Below, in pieces: positions 5,988 through 13,630 of a DNA stretch of 17,392 nt; within the stretch, counting starts at the first letter, position 1, and every line of letters begins with the position of its first letter. The DNA is from an uncultured Pseudomonadota bacterium (GTDB taxonomy: Bacteria > Desulfobacterota_B > Binatia > UBA9968): assembly GCA_946478635.1 (NCBI GenBank), contig CAMLCX010000039.1, positions 1 to 17,392 of the forward strand, given 5' to 3'. The notes under the pieces were generated by a model, which saw nothing but the letters and a program-made list of their open reading frames with translations, was not told the origin of the DNA and did not search any database. The position numbers were made by a program, and so were the translations under genes.

Positions 5988-7010
5988 TCAGGAACCCAGT
6001 TTCCCTTCTTTTCTCAGTTCCTGCTGCGCCGCTTTCAAGATTCTTTCGTCGATCACTTTGTCCACGGTCAGATTTCGATCGACCAGGCCCGCGCGCACGT
6101 CTTCATCGAGCATGACTTTGATGCCGTCCACCGCGACGGACAAATCCGTGGTGAAGCCGCGCGAATAGAGATCGTAGGCTTTGCTGACCGTGTCGGCATC
6201 GCCCTTCAGTCCCGCCTCGAAGCCCGCCCGGATCGCTTCGCTTTTATTGTTGCGCGCGAGCTGCATGCCCAGGATATGGGCCTTGAGAAATCTCTTGGTC
6301 GTCTCGGGATATTTCTCCAGAATCTCGCCGCGGGTAGCGATAACGGCTTGGGGAATCGTCAGGCTATCGCTCAAATTGACAATCAACGGATAGCCTTTGC
6401 TCAGCAACAACACCGCCTCCTCCGGCGAAAACGGCGCTGCCGCGATCAAACCGTTCTCGAGTGCCGCGAGGCGCACCGGCGTCGGTCCGATCGCCCGCAG
6501 GACGACATCGCGATCTGGATCGATGTTGCGATTTTTTAAGAACACGCGGGTCGCAAAGTCGGAGAATGCGCCGGCTCCGGTAACACCGATAATCTTCCCC
6601 TTTAGATCCTCGATGGTTTTGGTGCTCTTGTTGCCGAGAATGACGTAACTCACCCGATTGGAGATCGACCCGATGATCGAGATGTCCACGCCTCGGGCGC
6701 GACTGCGAATAATCGACTGCGCGCCGCCGATGCTGGCAAAATCGACGTCGCCCGATATAACGGCTGCTATCGCCGTCGGCCCGCCGCGGATAAAGATAGG
6801 CTCCACGCTAAGTCCTTGGCTCTTGAAATATCCCCTCGCCATCGCAATGCGAAACGGCAGGGAACTCGTCCAGGTATGGCTCACGAACACGACGCGCACG
6901 GTTTTCTTCTCTTGTGCTCCCGCGGCAGTCGCGGCCGACGCAAGCGCGAGCAAAACGACAGCGAGCCGAGCGAGCAACACCGTCGGTCTATTTGTCGAAC
7001 TCAATTTCAT
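5988..7010 (-). CDS. periplasmic substrate-binding protein, NitT/TauT type (SBP2)
   Basis: The protein is 340 residues. A Sec signal peptide ('LLARLAVVLLALASAATAA', cleaved near 'AGA-QEKK', residue 32) is followed by an NMT1/THI5-like binding protein: 'TWTSSLPFRIAMARGYFKSQ', 'ISGDVDFASIGGAQSIIRS', 'LKGKIIGVTGAGAFSDFATR'. GGGGTGA lies 4 nt before the ATG at 7010, supporting this start. It starts 31 nt after the OCD2 stop and is likely the last gene of the main operon. It is a paralogue of SBP1 and SBP3, but the first-lobe ligand loops differ strongly, so different ligands are expected. No permease or ATPase is encoded in the window. Confidence 0.92.
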   Translation of the reverse strand: MKLSSTNRPTVLLARLAVVLLALASAATAAGAQEKKTVRVVFVSHTWTSSLPFRIAMARGYFKSQGLSVEPIFIRGGPTAIAAVISGDVDFASIGGAQSIIRSRARGVDISIIGSISNRVSYVILGNKSTKTIEDLKGKIIGVTGAGAFSDFATRVFLKNRNIDPDRDVVLRAIGPTPVRLAALENGLIAAAPFSPEEAVLLLSKGYPLIVNLSDSLTIPQAVIATRGEILEKYPETTKRFLKAHILGMQLARNNKSEAIRAGFEAGLKGDADTVSKAYDLYSRGFTTDLSVAVDGIKVMLDEDVRAGLVDRNLTVDKVIDERILKAAQQELRKEGKLGS

Positions 7011-7041
7011 TCAGTCACCCCGCGAATACATTTTGCGTCAT

Positions 7042-8115
7042 TTAATTTCTAATTTTTTGAATGAACCATTCCAGCGGCAGTTCTTGACCAAGCTTTTTCT
7101 CTTGGCAACGCAGATACGCCAGGCGGCCCAGGGCGGCGAACTGCACACCGGTGCCCTCGCTCTTGAACAAATTGATTTCCGCCGGCGACTCGCGTCCCGG
7201 CGCCTTGCCCAGGAGCAAATCGGCGAAACGAACCCGCTGGGTATTCGCGGACGAAGTTACCAACCGATCGTGATCCGGGCCGGCGCCGCCCAGGGTTCGC
7301 GGGCGATGCTCTTCCGAGGTCGTAAACAGATTGATCGCATGCCCGCTCTGGTAACTGACGTATCGATCCAGACGCCGGTATACTTCCTTGTCGGCTTCGC
7401 GATGGTTGACGGTCGTCACATGCATGCCTTGATCGAGCCACTTACCGAAAAGGACAGCTTCGCCGGTGTCGGTGCAACTGGCGACGATGTCGGATTTTTC
7501 GACGGCGATCTCCGGTCGCTCCACCGCTAGGATTTCAAAAGAAAACTCCCGGCTCATTCTCTTTGCCAACTCTTCCCGATGTTCGCGATTCGGACTGTAA
7601 ATTTTGACAAGGCGCAGCGGCCGGATCTCCGCATAAGCGCGCAGGTGCGACTCGGCCATTCCTCCTGAGCCAAGGATACCGAGCACGGAGGTATCTTCGC
7701 GAGCCATGCGTTTCGCGGCAATGGCCGCGGTGGCGCCAACCCGGAGGTGTTGGATAACTCCGTCATTCAAGATCGCCAGCGGCTCGCCGTTCTCGGCGCG
7801 AAAGAGCAAAATCAATCCGCAGAAGCGCTCCGGCTCCATGCAATAGTTGTAGCTTCGCACCTTGCCATAGAGCGTCGGCCAGCACAGCACATCCGATTTG
7901 ATGCGAATCGCCACCACGCCCGCATGAGCGAGCCCGCCTTCCGCCGAACTGAACCTGTACCACTTATCAGGGTCATTAGTATGAACATGCATCTGGGACT
8001 TGGTCCGATTAGCTGCGCTGCCCGCGGCTTCCTCTTTGTAGGCGTCCTCGAGCGCGCTGATGCAATCCGCCATATTGAGCACTTGACCGGCGGTATCGTT
8101 ATCGATCAATAGCAT
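7042..8115 (-). CDS. ornithine cyclodeaminase/mu-crystallin family enzyme (OCD2)
   Basis: The protein is 357 residues and paralogous to OCD1 over its whole length (shared 'GEPLAILxDGVIQ', 'APGRxSxxEI', 'QFAALG', and a common C-terminal 'LGxExPxxWF'). Its Rossmann loop is 'VLGILGSGGMAESH' (144-157). Conserved Arg125 in 'VIQHLRVGATAA' should hold the substrate carboxylate, and Arg71 in 'VVAIRIKSD' sits where ornithine cyclodeaminases carry a Lys. It is predicted to be a cytoplasmic NAD(P)H/NAD+-dependent oxidoreductase or deaminase/imine reductase on an amino or imino acid. The start at 8115 has only a weak ribosome site. It lies 51 nt after the Mo-hydroxylase small subunit and 31 nt before SBP2, so it is probably cotranscribed. 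Confidence 0.9.
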   Translation of the reverse strand: MLLIDNDTAGQVLNMADCISALEDAYKEEAAGSAANRTKSQMHVHTNDPDKWYRFSSAEGGLAHAGVVAIRIKSDVLCWPTLYGKVRSYNYCMEPERFCGLILLFRAENGEPLAILNDGVIQHLRVGATAAIAAKRMAREDTSVLGILGSGGMAESHLRAYAEIRPLRLVKIYSPNREHREELAKRMSREFSFEILAVERPEIAVEKSDIVASCTDTGEAVLFGKWLDQGMHVTTVNHREADKEVYRRLDRYVSYQSGHAINLFTTSEEHRPRTLGGAGPDHDRLVTSSANTQRVRFADLLLGKAPGRESPAEINLFKSEGTGVQFAALGRLAYLRCQEKKLGQELPLEWFIQKIRN

Positions 8116-8166
8116 TTGGGATTCTTAGAAATACGGGAGCCACGCGCGCGCCTTCAATGTCATCAA

Positions 8167-8673
8167 TCAGCGCGCGTTTCGATCAGGCAGACCGGCAGCC
8201 GCCTCTTGCACCGACGCGACGATGGCCGGATAGGCGCCGCAGCGGCAGATATTGCCCGAAAGCCATTCGGTGATTTGCTCTCTTGTCGGCGACGGGTTGG
8301 CCAACAGCAAGCCTTTCGCGGACATGATCTGACCCGGCGTGCAAAAACCGCATTGGGCGCCGATGTTGCGCATAAACGCTTCCTGCAAGGGGTCGAGGAC
8401 ATCGTTCCTGGACAGGCCCTCGATGGTCAGCACCGCTTTTCCATTCGCTTCGCAGGCCAGATAGTTGCACGAGCTGATCGGTTGCGCATCGACCAATACC
8501 GTGCACGCGCCGCAAACCTGGGATTCGCAGGAGCGCTTCGTTCCTGTGAGACCCAGCCGCTCGCGGATAAATTCCAAAAGCGTTTCCTGCGCCGGGATTT
8601 CGCCCTGCCACGTCCCGCCATTGACGTCGATGCGCACCGCCAGCATCTGCATGTCATCGGTTTGTTCAGCCAT
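8167..8673 (-). CDS. molybdenum hydroxylase small subunit, 2x[2Fe-2S] ferredoxin
   Basis: The protein is 168 residues, the usual size for CoxS/XdhC-type small subunits. The N-terminal plant-type cluster is bound by Cys49, Cys54, Cys57 and Cys69 ('SCESQVCGACTVL'). The second, helical-domain cluster is bound by Cys108, Cys111, Cys143 and Cys145 ('QCGFCTPGQ', 'NICRCGAYPA'). All eight ligands are present. It passes electrons from the Moco centre to the FAD subunit. The start at 8673 is chosen over the longer frame to 8739 because it overlaps the FAD-subunit stop by 8 nt (translational coupling) and has AGGA about 9 nt upstream. Cytoplasmic heterotrimer subunit. Confidence 0.95.
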   Translation of the reverse strand: MAEQTDDMQMLAVRIDVNGGTWQGEIPAQETLLEFIRERLGLTGTKRSCESQVCGACTVLVDAQPISSCNYLACEANGKAVLTIEGLSRNDVLDPLQEAFMRNIGAQCGFCTPGQIMSAKGLLLANPSPTREQITEWLSGNICRCGAYPAIVASVQEAAAGLPDRNAR

Positions 8674-9550
8674 TCTTGCCATCCTGTTTTTTATCGACGC
8701 TCCGGAGCGCTTGAGCCAGCGCGCGCTCCAATAAGACACCGGCGATATAGATCTTATATTCCGCCGAACCCAAGAGATCGTCTATCGGTTGAAGAGTTTT
8801 CTTCAGGTAAGTTTTCGCTTCTCGAATTATTCTGTCGCTATCGTTCGGATCGCCGCCCCGGATCTGCGCTTCGAGCTCGGTCAGTCTGAGCGCGGTGGGA
8901 CCGACGCATCCCACAGCCAGGCGAACGTCTTCGATGGCGCCGTTGCGGCGCGACGCCGCGGCGGCGACAGTCAGTGTCGGCCGCTGCAGCCGGTGAATGC
9001 GCATGTAGGAACTGCCGAACTCAGCTGGTAAACATGGTACGTCGATGGACACGAGCATCTCGTCGGCCTCCAGCGCGGTCGCATACATGCCGCGCAGGAA
9101 TTGGTGCAGCGGCATCTGTCTCGCTCCAGCCGGCCCCTGGACGGTCACGCTTGCGTCGTAGATCAACAGCGCGGTGGCGGGATCCGAGTGCGGGTCGTTG
9201 AAGCATAGATTGCCGCCGATCGTGCCCTGACCGCGGACGCGAATATTGGCAACTTGCGATTCGGCGCCGGCGAGCATCGGCAGCTTTGCGCGAATGGTCG
9301 CATCCGCTTCCAGGCGCCGATGCGTCACCGAAGCGCCGATGCGCACGGATTTGTCATTGCCGCGAATCTCACCCAATTCGACGATGGGTTTGATGTTCAG
9401 TAGATAATCCGTTCGGAGCAAATTATGTCGCAGCAAGATCAACAACTCGGTGCCGCCGCCATAAACCTTCGCCTGATCGCCGAGACGCACCAACTCACGG
9501 ACGGCATCGCTCACCGAGTTCGTGTTCAATATTTTAAATGGCGGAAGCAT
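8666..9550 (-). CDS. molybdenum hydroxylase medium subunit, FAD-binding (CoxM-like)
   Basis: The protein is 294 residues from the ATG at 9550, the normal family length; the frame is open to 9814 but that part overlaps the large-subunit gene in another frame and is not family-like. FAD pyrophosphate-binding motifs are visible: 'VYGGGTELLILL' (29-40) and 'TIGGNLCFNDPHSDPATALL' (110-129). The start 'MLPPFKILNTNSVSDAVREL' is typical ('fpPFeyhrP.sl.eAl..L'). It transfers electrons from the [2Fe-2S] clusters to the final acceptor. It lies 22 nt after the large subunit and overlaps the small subunit by 8 nt. The ribosome site before 9550 is weak, consistent with coupling to the upstream gene. Confidence 0.95.
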   Translation of the reverse strand: MLPPFKILNTNSVSDAVRELVRLGDQAKVYGGGTELLILLRHNLLRTDYLLNIKPIVELGEIRGNDKSVRIGASVTHRRLEADATIRAKLPMLAGAESQVANIRVRGQGTIGGNLCFNDPHSDPATALLIYDASVTVQGPAGARQMPLHQFLRGMYATALEADEMLVSIDVPCLPAEFGSSYMRIHRLQRPTLTVAAAASRRNGAIEDVRLAVGCVGPTALRLTELEAQIRGGDPNDSDRIIREAKTYLKKTLQPIDDLLGSAEYKIYIAGVLLERALAQALRSVDKKQDGKNG

Positions 9551-9572
9551 GATTCGTTCGAATTCCCGTGCA

Positions 9573-11867
9573 TCATGTAAGTTTGCCGAGGGCGGCGAGG
9601 ATCTTTTCCGGAGAAATCGGTAGAGATCGAACCCGCGCTCCGACAGCGTCGTAGATGGCGTTACCGATCGCCGGCGCGACCGTAACGATGGTCGTTTGCG
9701 ACATTCCTTTGGAGCCGAAGGGGCCGGGACCGTCGCCGCCCTCCATGACTGACGTCTGCATCGAACTCGGCAGGTCCTTGGAAACCGGCAGGCGGTATTG
9801 AAAAGGATCACCATTCAAAATCTGGCCGTCGGAGTACACCACCTCCTCGAACAGGGCATGGCCGAACCCCATTACGGCGCCGCCGAGGAGCTGGGCAATC
9901 GCCGATTTATAATGAAGCATCTCACCGGCGTCGACGGCTACCGCGTATTGAAGCACTTCAAACTCCCCCGTGTCCGGGTCCACTTCCACTTCGGCGATGG
10001 CTGCGCTGGGCGCCCAATGATCCATACCGGCAAACGAAGAGGAATCGACCTGCACCGGCGGCGCACGATAGGCGCCCATGCTTTTGATCGTCGCGTCCGG
10101 TCCAAGCAGACGGACAATTTCACCGAACGAAAAACTGCGCTCGGCGCGGCAAACATGCCCTTGCACCACGGTCCACTCCTCGGCACTCCCGCCCTTCAGC
10201 TGCGCCGCCGTCCGGATCATTTCCTGTTTCAAGTTTTCACAGGCGTTGTAGACCGCCGTTCCCAGTTGAATCGTGGTGCGCTGCGAGTTCACTCCCATGA
10301 ACGCGAGCCGCAAAGAGGTGTCCGGCATGGCGACGGACACCTGTTCCTGCGGAATATCCAGAGACCGCGCCGTAATGACGCTGATGAGATTGAAGATGCC
10401 TTGTCCCAGGTCGGGCGCGTTATGGCGCATGGTGATCGTGCCGCTCGCATCCACGACCGCCATGGCGTCCGTTTGCCCGCCGCCGAAGGATCCGTGCCGC
10501 AGCGATAAAGCCATCCCTTTGCCGCGCCTGCGTCCGGATCGAGTTGACTGCGGATTTTCTCCGTTGGCAGCGTCGCCGGAGCTTGCGGTCGCCGACGTCA
10601 CCCTATCGATCAGCTCCAAAAAATCGGTGTCCATGTGCGGCGTGCCCTTGGTAACGAATTCCCCTCGGACCAAAACGTTTTTCCGCCGAAATGCCACGGG
10701 GTCGACGCCGAGTTGACGCGCCACGCTGTCCATCATGCATTCCACCGCCCAGGTGGTCTGCACCTTTCCCGTGGCGCGCGTGTGTCCCGCCGGAACTTTG
10801 TTGGTATAGGCGCACCGTCCATACACCCTCAAGTTCGGAATTCGGTAGCAACCCCATCCTGAAATGACCGCGTTATGGGTCGCCGTCGCCGCGCCGGTGG
10901 TATAGGCTCCGGTGTTCACGACCAACTCGACGTGCAGGGCCGTGATCGTCCCATCGAGCTTCACGCCGATCTTCGCCTCGAAGAGCATCGCGTGACGGGA
11001 ATTTTGCAGAAAGCTTTCCTGCGCGGAAGGAACCAGCTTGATCGGCCGCCCGCCGATTTTTTGCGATAGGTACAAAGCAGCCAGGTGCGCGTTGATGATA
11101 TTCTTCGAGCCGAAGCCGCCGCCGATGTAGGGCACCCGCAGGCGCACGTTCTCCGGAGCAAGTTTGAAGAAATGGGCGATTTCATTGCCATCGCGATAGG
11201 GCGCGTTGGTCGGCACTAACAAGTCGATTTTGTCGTCGGCGAATTGAGCGATGCAGCCGCCGACGTTTTCCATGGGATGATGAAACATCGCCGGCGAAGT
11301 GTAGGTCTCTTCGAAGACGCGCTCCGCCTCTTTAAATCCGCGCTCCATATCGCCCCACTCGAGCTTGTCTTCGAGAAGAAGGTTGCTGCCTTTCTTCTCA
11401 TGCAGCAGCGGCGCGCCCGGACCGAGCGCCTCGCGGCCGTCGTAAACGTGCGGCAGCGGCTCATAGCTGACATTGATGAGATCGACCGCTTGCTGGGCCG
11501 CGCGCAAACTTTCCGCGGCGACAATGGCGACGACTTCGCCGTTGAACCGGACTTTGTCGATGGCGATGAAAGGCTGATCTTCGGTCAGCTTGAAATGCTC
11601 GTTTCGCGGCAGCGGCCGCAAGGGGTGAAAGTCCCCCAGATGATCTCGGTGCAAAACGCCGACAACGCCGGGGAATCGTTCCGCTTCGCTGGAGTCGATG
11701 GAAATAATTCTTGCGTGGGAATAAGGGCTAGTCAGCACCGCGCCAAAGAGCATACCGGCGGGCTCGGGCAGATCTTCGATGTATTTCGCGCCGCCGGTTA
11801 CCTTCGGTCGCATGTCGATGCGCGGGGCGTGCTGTAAACGTTCCTTCGCTTCCGTGTTCGCAGACAT
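9573..11867 (-). CDS. molybdenum hydroxylase large subunit, molybdopterin cofactor-binding (xanthine dehydrogenase family)
   Basis: The protein is 764 residues from the ATG at 11867, preferred over 11900 because AGGAG lies 9 nt upstream. The N-terminal part ('DMRPKVTGGAKYIEDL', 'SPYSHARI') is typical. Moco-binding motifs are 'YIGGGFGSKN' (247-256), 'TRATGKVQTTWAVECMMD' (363-380), 'APDLGQGIF' (484-492) and 'NSQRTTIQLGTAVYNA' (527-542). The C-terminal catalytic loop reads 'GPFGSKGMSQTTIVTVAPAI': where the family usually has 'GVGEP' with the catalytic Glu, this protein has Gln724 (codon CAA at 9696-9698). The 'TQxP' Gln near Mo also appears as Asn221 ('PTNAPY'). It lacks the VAYRCSFR signature of form I CO dehydrogenase. 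Relatives hydroxylate N-heterocycles, aldehydes or aryl-CoA. The substrate is unknown, and activity should not be assumed. Confidence 0.93.
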   Translation of the reverse strand: MSANTEAKERLQHAPRIDMRPKVTGGAKYIEDLPEPAGMLFGAVLTSPYSHARIISIDSSEAERFPGVVGVLHRDHLGDFHPLRPLPRNEHFKLTEDQPFIAIDKVRFNGEVVAIVAAESLRAAQQAVDLINVSYEPLPHVYDGREALGPGAPLLHEKKGSNLLLEDKLEWGDMERGFKEAERVFEETYTSPAMFHHPMENVGGCIAQFADDKIDLLVPTNAPYRDGNEIAHFFKLAPENVRLRVPYIGGGFGSKNIINAHLAALYLSQKIGGRPIKLVPSAQESFLQNSRHAMLFEAKIGVKLDGTITALHVELVVNTGAYTTGAATATHNAVISGWGCYRIPNLRVYGRCAYTNKVPAGHTRATGKVQTTWAVECMMDSVARQLGVDPVAFRRKNVLVRGEFVTKGTPHMDTDFLELIDRVTSATASSGDAANGENPQSTRSGRRRGKGMALSLRHGSFGGGQTDAMAVVDASGTITMRHNAPDLGQGIFNLISVITARSLDIPQEQVSVAMPDTSLRLAFMGVNSQRTTIQLGTAVYNACENLKQEMIRTAAQLKGGSAEEWTVVQGHVCRAERSFSFGEIVRLLGPDATIKSMGAYRAPPVQVDSSSFAGMDHWAPSAAIAEVEVDPDTGEFEVLQYAVAVDAGEMLHYKSAIAQLLGGAVMGFGHALFEEVVYSDGQILNGDPFQYRLPVSKDLPSSMQTSVMEGGDGPGPFGSKGMSQTTIVTVAPAIGNAIYDAVGARVRSLPISPEKILAALGKLT

Positions 11868-11876
11868 AAGTTCGGA

Positions 11877-11881
11877 CTCCT
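11877..11881 (-). promoter_or_regulatory. ribosome binding site for the Mo-hydroxylase large subunit
   Basis: AGGAG on the minus strand, 9 nt before the ATG at 11867. It favours this start over the in-frame start 33 nt upstream at 11900, for which the site would be internal. Confidence 0.5.
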
Positions 11882-11907
11882 GAAAAGCCGGTTGAACCAA
11901 TCGTCGT

Positions 11908-12897
11908 CTACTTCGTCACGCCCAGCTCTCTTTGCGCCTCGCGCAGAAAACTATCGTCGACGATCTCGCTGCTCGGAATGGCGCGCGTGATGCCCAAGGA
12001 ATTGCGAAAGCCGTCGATCACGACGCGCAGCCCGTCTTCCGGGATGTTCGCGTCGTGGCTGAAGAACTCCCATGACGAATCATAGGAGGCCGCCGCCAGC
12101 TCGGGCTTCGTCTTCGTCCAGTCGATCAATACGCGGATCGTTCCATCGCGATTCTTGCGAATGTAGTTGTTTGCCTTGATCAGCGCGCGAATCGCGCGTT
12201 TGACCTGATCGGGCCGCTCTTTGATTTTTCTCGTGTTGGTTCCTAGTCCATTGTAAGGGAAGGTAAAAATATCGCCGGCTCGCGCCAGGACATGGAAGCC
12301 CAGCTTTTTCCCCTCATAATCGGTCGGCGGTGCGACGATGATCGCATCGACAATTCCTTCCTTGAGCGCCGCCAGCCGGGAAGCATCGGTGGGCAGGCCG
12401 ATCGCTTTGATCTCCTTTTCCGGATCCACACCGAAGTGTTTGAGCACCATCCTGCCCACCACGTCCGGTGTTGACCCAAAGGATGGGATGCCGATGGTTT
12501 TCCCGCGCAATTCCTTGATGGATTTGATACCGGGCTTGGCGACAAACACGATCGGCGTTCGATCCTGCGAGCACGCGACCAGCTTCAACGGCGCACCTTT
12601 GATCGCCGCGCCGATCAAAGAGCCGATGAGCGCCGAAAAGTCCACATCCCCCGTGACCGCCGCCGTGGTCGCGACGTTCGGATTCATGCGGATCACTTCC
12701 GAGTCGAAGCCCTCCTCTTTAAAGAAACCTCTCGAGTGAGCGACGCCCATCGAGAGGCTCGAAAGATTATAGTTCGACACGGCGATCCGAAGCCGTTCGG
12801 CGCTGTAAAGATCGGCGGGCAATAAAAGCGTCAGTAATAGTAGGCAAAAGCATCTACCGGATTGCAACATTGCTGCTCGCGGCCTCCACGCTGTCAT
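11908..12897 (-). CDS. periplasmic substrate-binding protein, NitT/TauT type (SBP3)
   Basis: The protein is 329 residues from the ATG at 12897, selected because GGGAG lies 7 nt upstream; an in-frame ATG at 12930 overlaps the preceding gene's stop by 8 nt and is an alternative. The signal peptide ends near 'LLLPADLYSA' (residue 33). Family marks: 'LSMGVAHSRGFFKEEGFDSE' (strand 1 region), 'TGDVDFSALIGSLIGAAIKG', 'LRGKTIGIPSFGSTPDVVGR', and a C-terminal 'VDDSFLREAQRELGVTK'. It lies within the operon, 40 nt before the Mo-hydroxylase large subunit and 25 nt after the HDO-like gene. This ties its ligand to the catabolic enzymes more strongly than for SBP1. Ligand unknown. Confidence 0.93.
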   Translation of the reverse strand: MTAWRPRAAMLQSGRCFCLLLLTLLLPADLYSAERLRIAVSNYNLSSLSMGVAHSRGFFKEEGFDSEVIRMNPNVATTAAVTGDVDFSALIGSLIGAAIKGAPLKLVACSQDRTPIVFVAKPGIKSIKELRGKTIGIPSFGSTPDVVGRMVLKHFGVDPEKEIKAIGLPTDASRLAALKEGIVDAIIVAPPTDYEGKKLGFHVLARAGDIFTFPYNGLGTNTRKIKERPDQVKRAIRALIKANNYIRKNRDGTIRVLIDWTKTKPELAAASYDSSWEFFSHDANIPEDGLRVVIDGFRNSLGITRAIPSSEIVDDSFLREAQRELGVTK

Positions 12898-12904
12898 TCT
12901 TGAA

Positions 12905-12909
12905 CTCCC
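12905..12909 (-). promoter_or_regulatory. ribosome binding site for SBP3
   Basis: GGGAG lies 7 nt before the ATG at 12897 and supports that start rather than the overlapping ATG at 12930. Confidence 0.5.
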
Positions 12910-12922
12910 ATGGCTGGGAATT

Positions 12923-13594
12923 CTAGACATAGGCTTTGTACATCCCCTCGAACTTCATGATATTGAGCCGCACGATCCAATCGGCGACATCGCGAACGAT
13001 CTGCTCTTCGCCGAGAGCACAGTGCCTCATGATATAGTCCGCCGCGTCCCGGGTATGCTCTTCGTCGGCAATTTTGTGCATCATAAAAAACTGACAGCCT
13101 TGGTCATTGAGACCATAGTGCTTGCGAAGATGCGTGTCGAATTCGTCGGAATAGCGAGTGAGAATCGTCTCGTTGGTAAATCCCGACACTCGGGTTTCGA
13201 TGGGCGATCCAAGGTAGCGGTTGCGCAACACCACGCTCATATGCATGAGGTTCTCGAAGGTCGGACGCGCGGTCGTAAAATCTTCCTCTTTGAGCCCCAT
13301 GGCGAAGCCAAAGCGTTTGACCAGACTGGGATGTTGTTGCTCCTCCGCGAACTTGCCGGCGAAGGCGCCATAGAGCTCGGGATCGTGGGCGTACTTGAAC
13401 ATGCAGATCACCTGTCCCTTGGCGATGGAGATGTTGTACAGATAATGCTCCAGGGCCCAGGCTTGAATCCGTCGCCGCGACAGTTTGCCGGAACGAAGCT
13501 CAGTGAAATAAGGCGTTTCCAACAATCGCTTTATGCCCGGCTCGATAATATCGCCCATGACCTCGCCGATTATATTGTTTTTTTCCGCTTTCAT
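12923..13594 (-). CDS. heme-oxygenase-fold protein, probable di-iron oxidase/oxygenase (HDO-like; PqqC/TenA superfamily)
   Basis: The protein is 223 residues, predicted all-helical, cytoplasmic, without a signal peptide. It belongs to the TenA/PqqC/heme-oxygenase-like fold, shown by 'FAEEQQHPSLVKRFG' (82-96), 'GFTNETILTRY' (138-148) and 'CQFFMMHKIADEEHTRDAADY' split as CQFFMMHKIAD (167-177) and EEHTRDAADY (178-187). The last gives His173-x3-Asp177-x2-His180, the third-helix ligand pattern of heme-oxygenase-like di-iron oxidases such as CADD, UndA and BesC. His88 and Glu142 are also in place, with Glu84 or Glu85 as the sixth ligand. No TenA-type catalytic Cys context is apparent, so thiamine salvage is unlikely. 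AAAGGAGA lies 10 nt before the ATG. Such enzymes use O2 to cleave or oxidise small acids and amines. It sits directly after the bicupin gene (36 nt). Confidence 0.88.
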   Translation of the reverse strand: MKAEKNNIIGEVMGDIIEPGIKRLLETPYFTELRSGKLSRRRIQAWALEHYLYNISIAKGQVICMFKYAHDPELYGAFAGKFAEEQQHPSLVKRFGFAMGLKEEDFTTARPTFENLMHMSVVLRNRYLGSPIETRVSGFTNETILTRYSDEFDTHLRKHYGLNDQGCQFFMMHKIADEEHTRDAADYIMRHCALGEEQIVRDVADWIVRLNIMKFEGMYKAYV

Positions 13595-13604
13595 CTCAAT
13601 CGAT

Positions 13605-13612
13605 TCTCCTTT
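13605..13612 (-). promoter_or_regulatory. strong ribosome binding site of the HDO-like gene
   Basis: AAAGGAGA on the minus strand, 10 nt before the ATG at 13594. It is one of the two best Shine-Dalgarno sequences in the window. Confidence 0.55.
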
Positions 13613-13630
13613 GTCCGAGCTGAACCGACA

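Noticed and set aside
8167..11867. Aerobic CO dehydrogenase (coxMSL)
   Set aside because: The large subunit lacks the form I VAYRCSFR signature, the gene order is L-M-S, and the catalytic loop differs. It is a member of the broader Mo hydroxylase family.
11908..13594. Thiamine-precursor salvage locus (THI5-like binding protein next to a TenA-like protein)
   Set aside because: The TenA-fold protein has di-iron-type His/Glu/Asp ligands and no sign of the TenA catalytic Cys. No thi genes are present, and the operon partners are Mo hydroxylase and dioxygenase.
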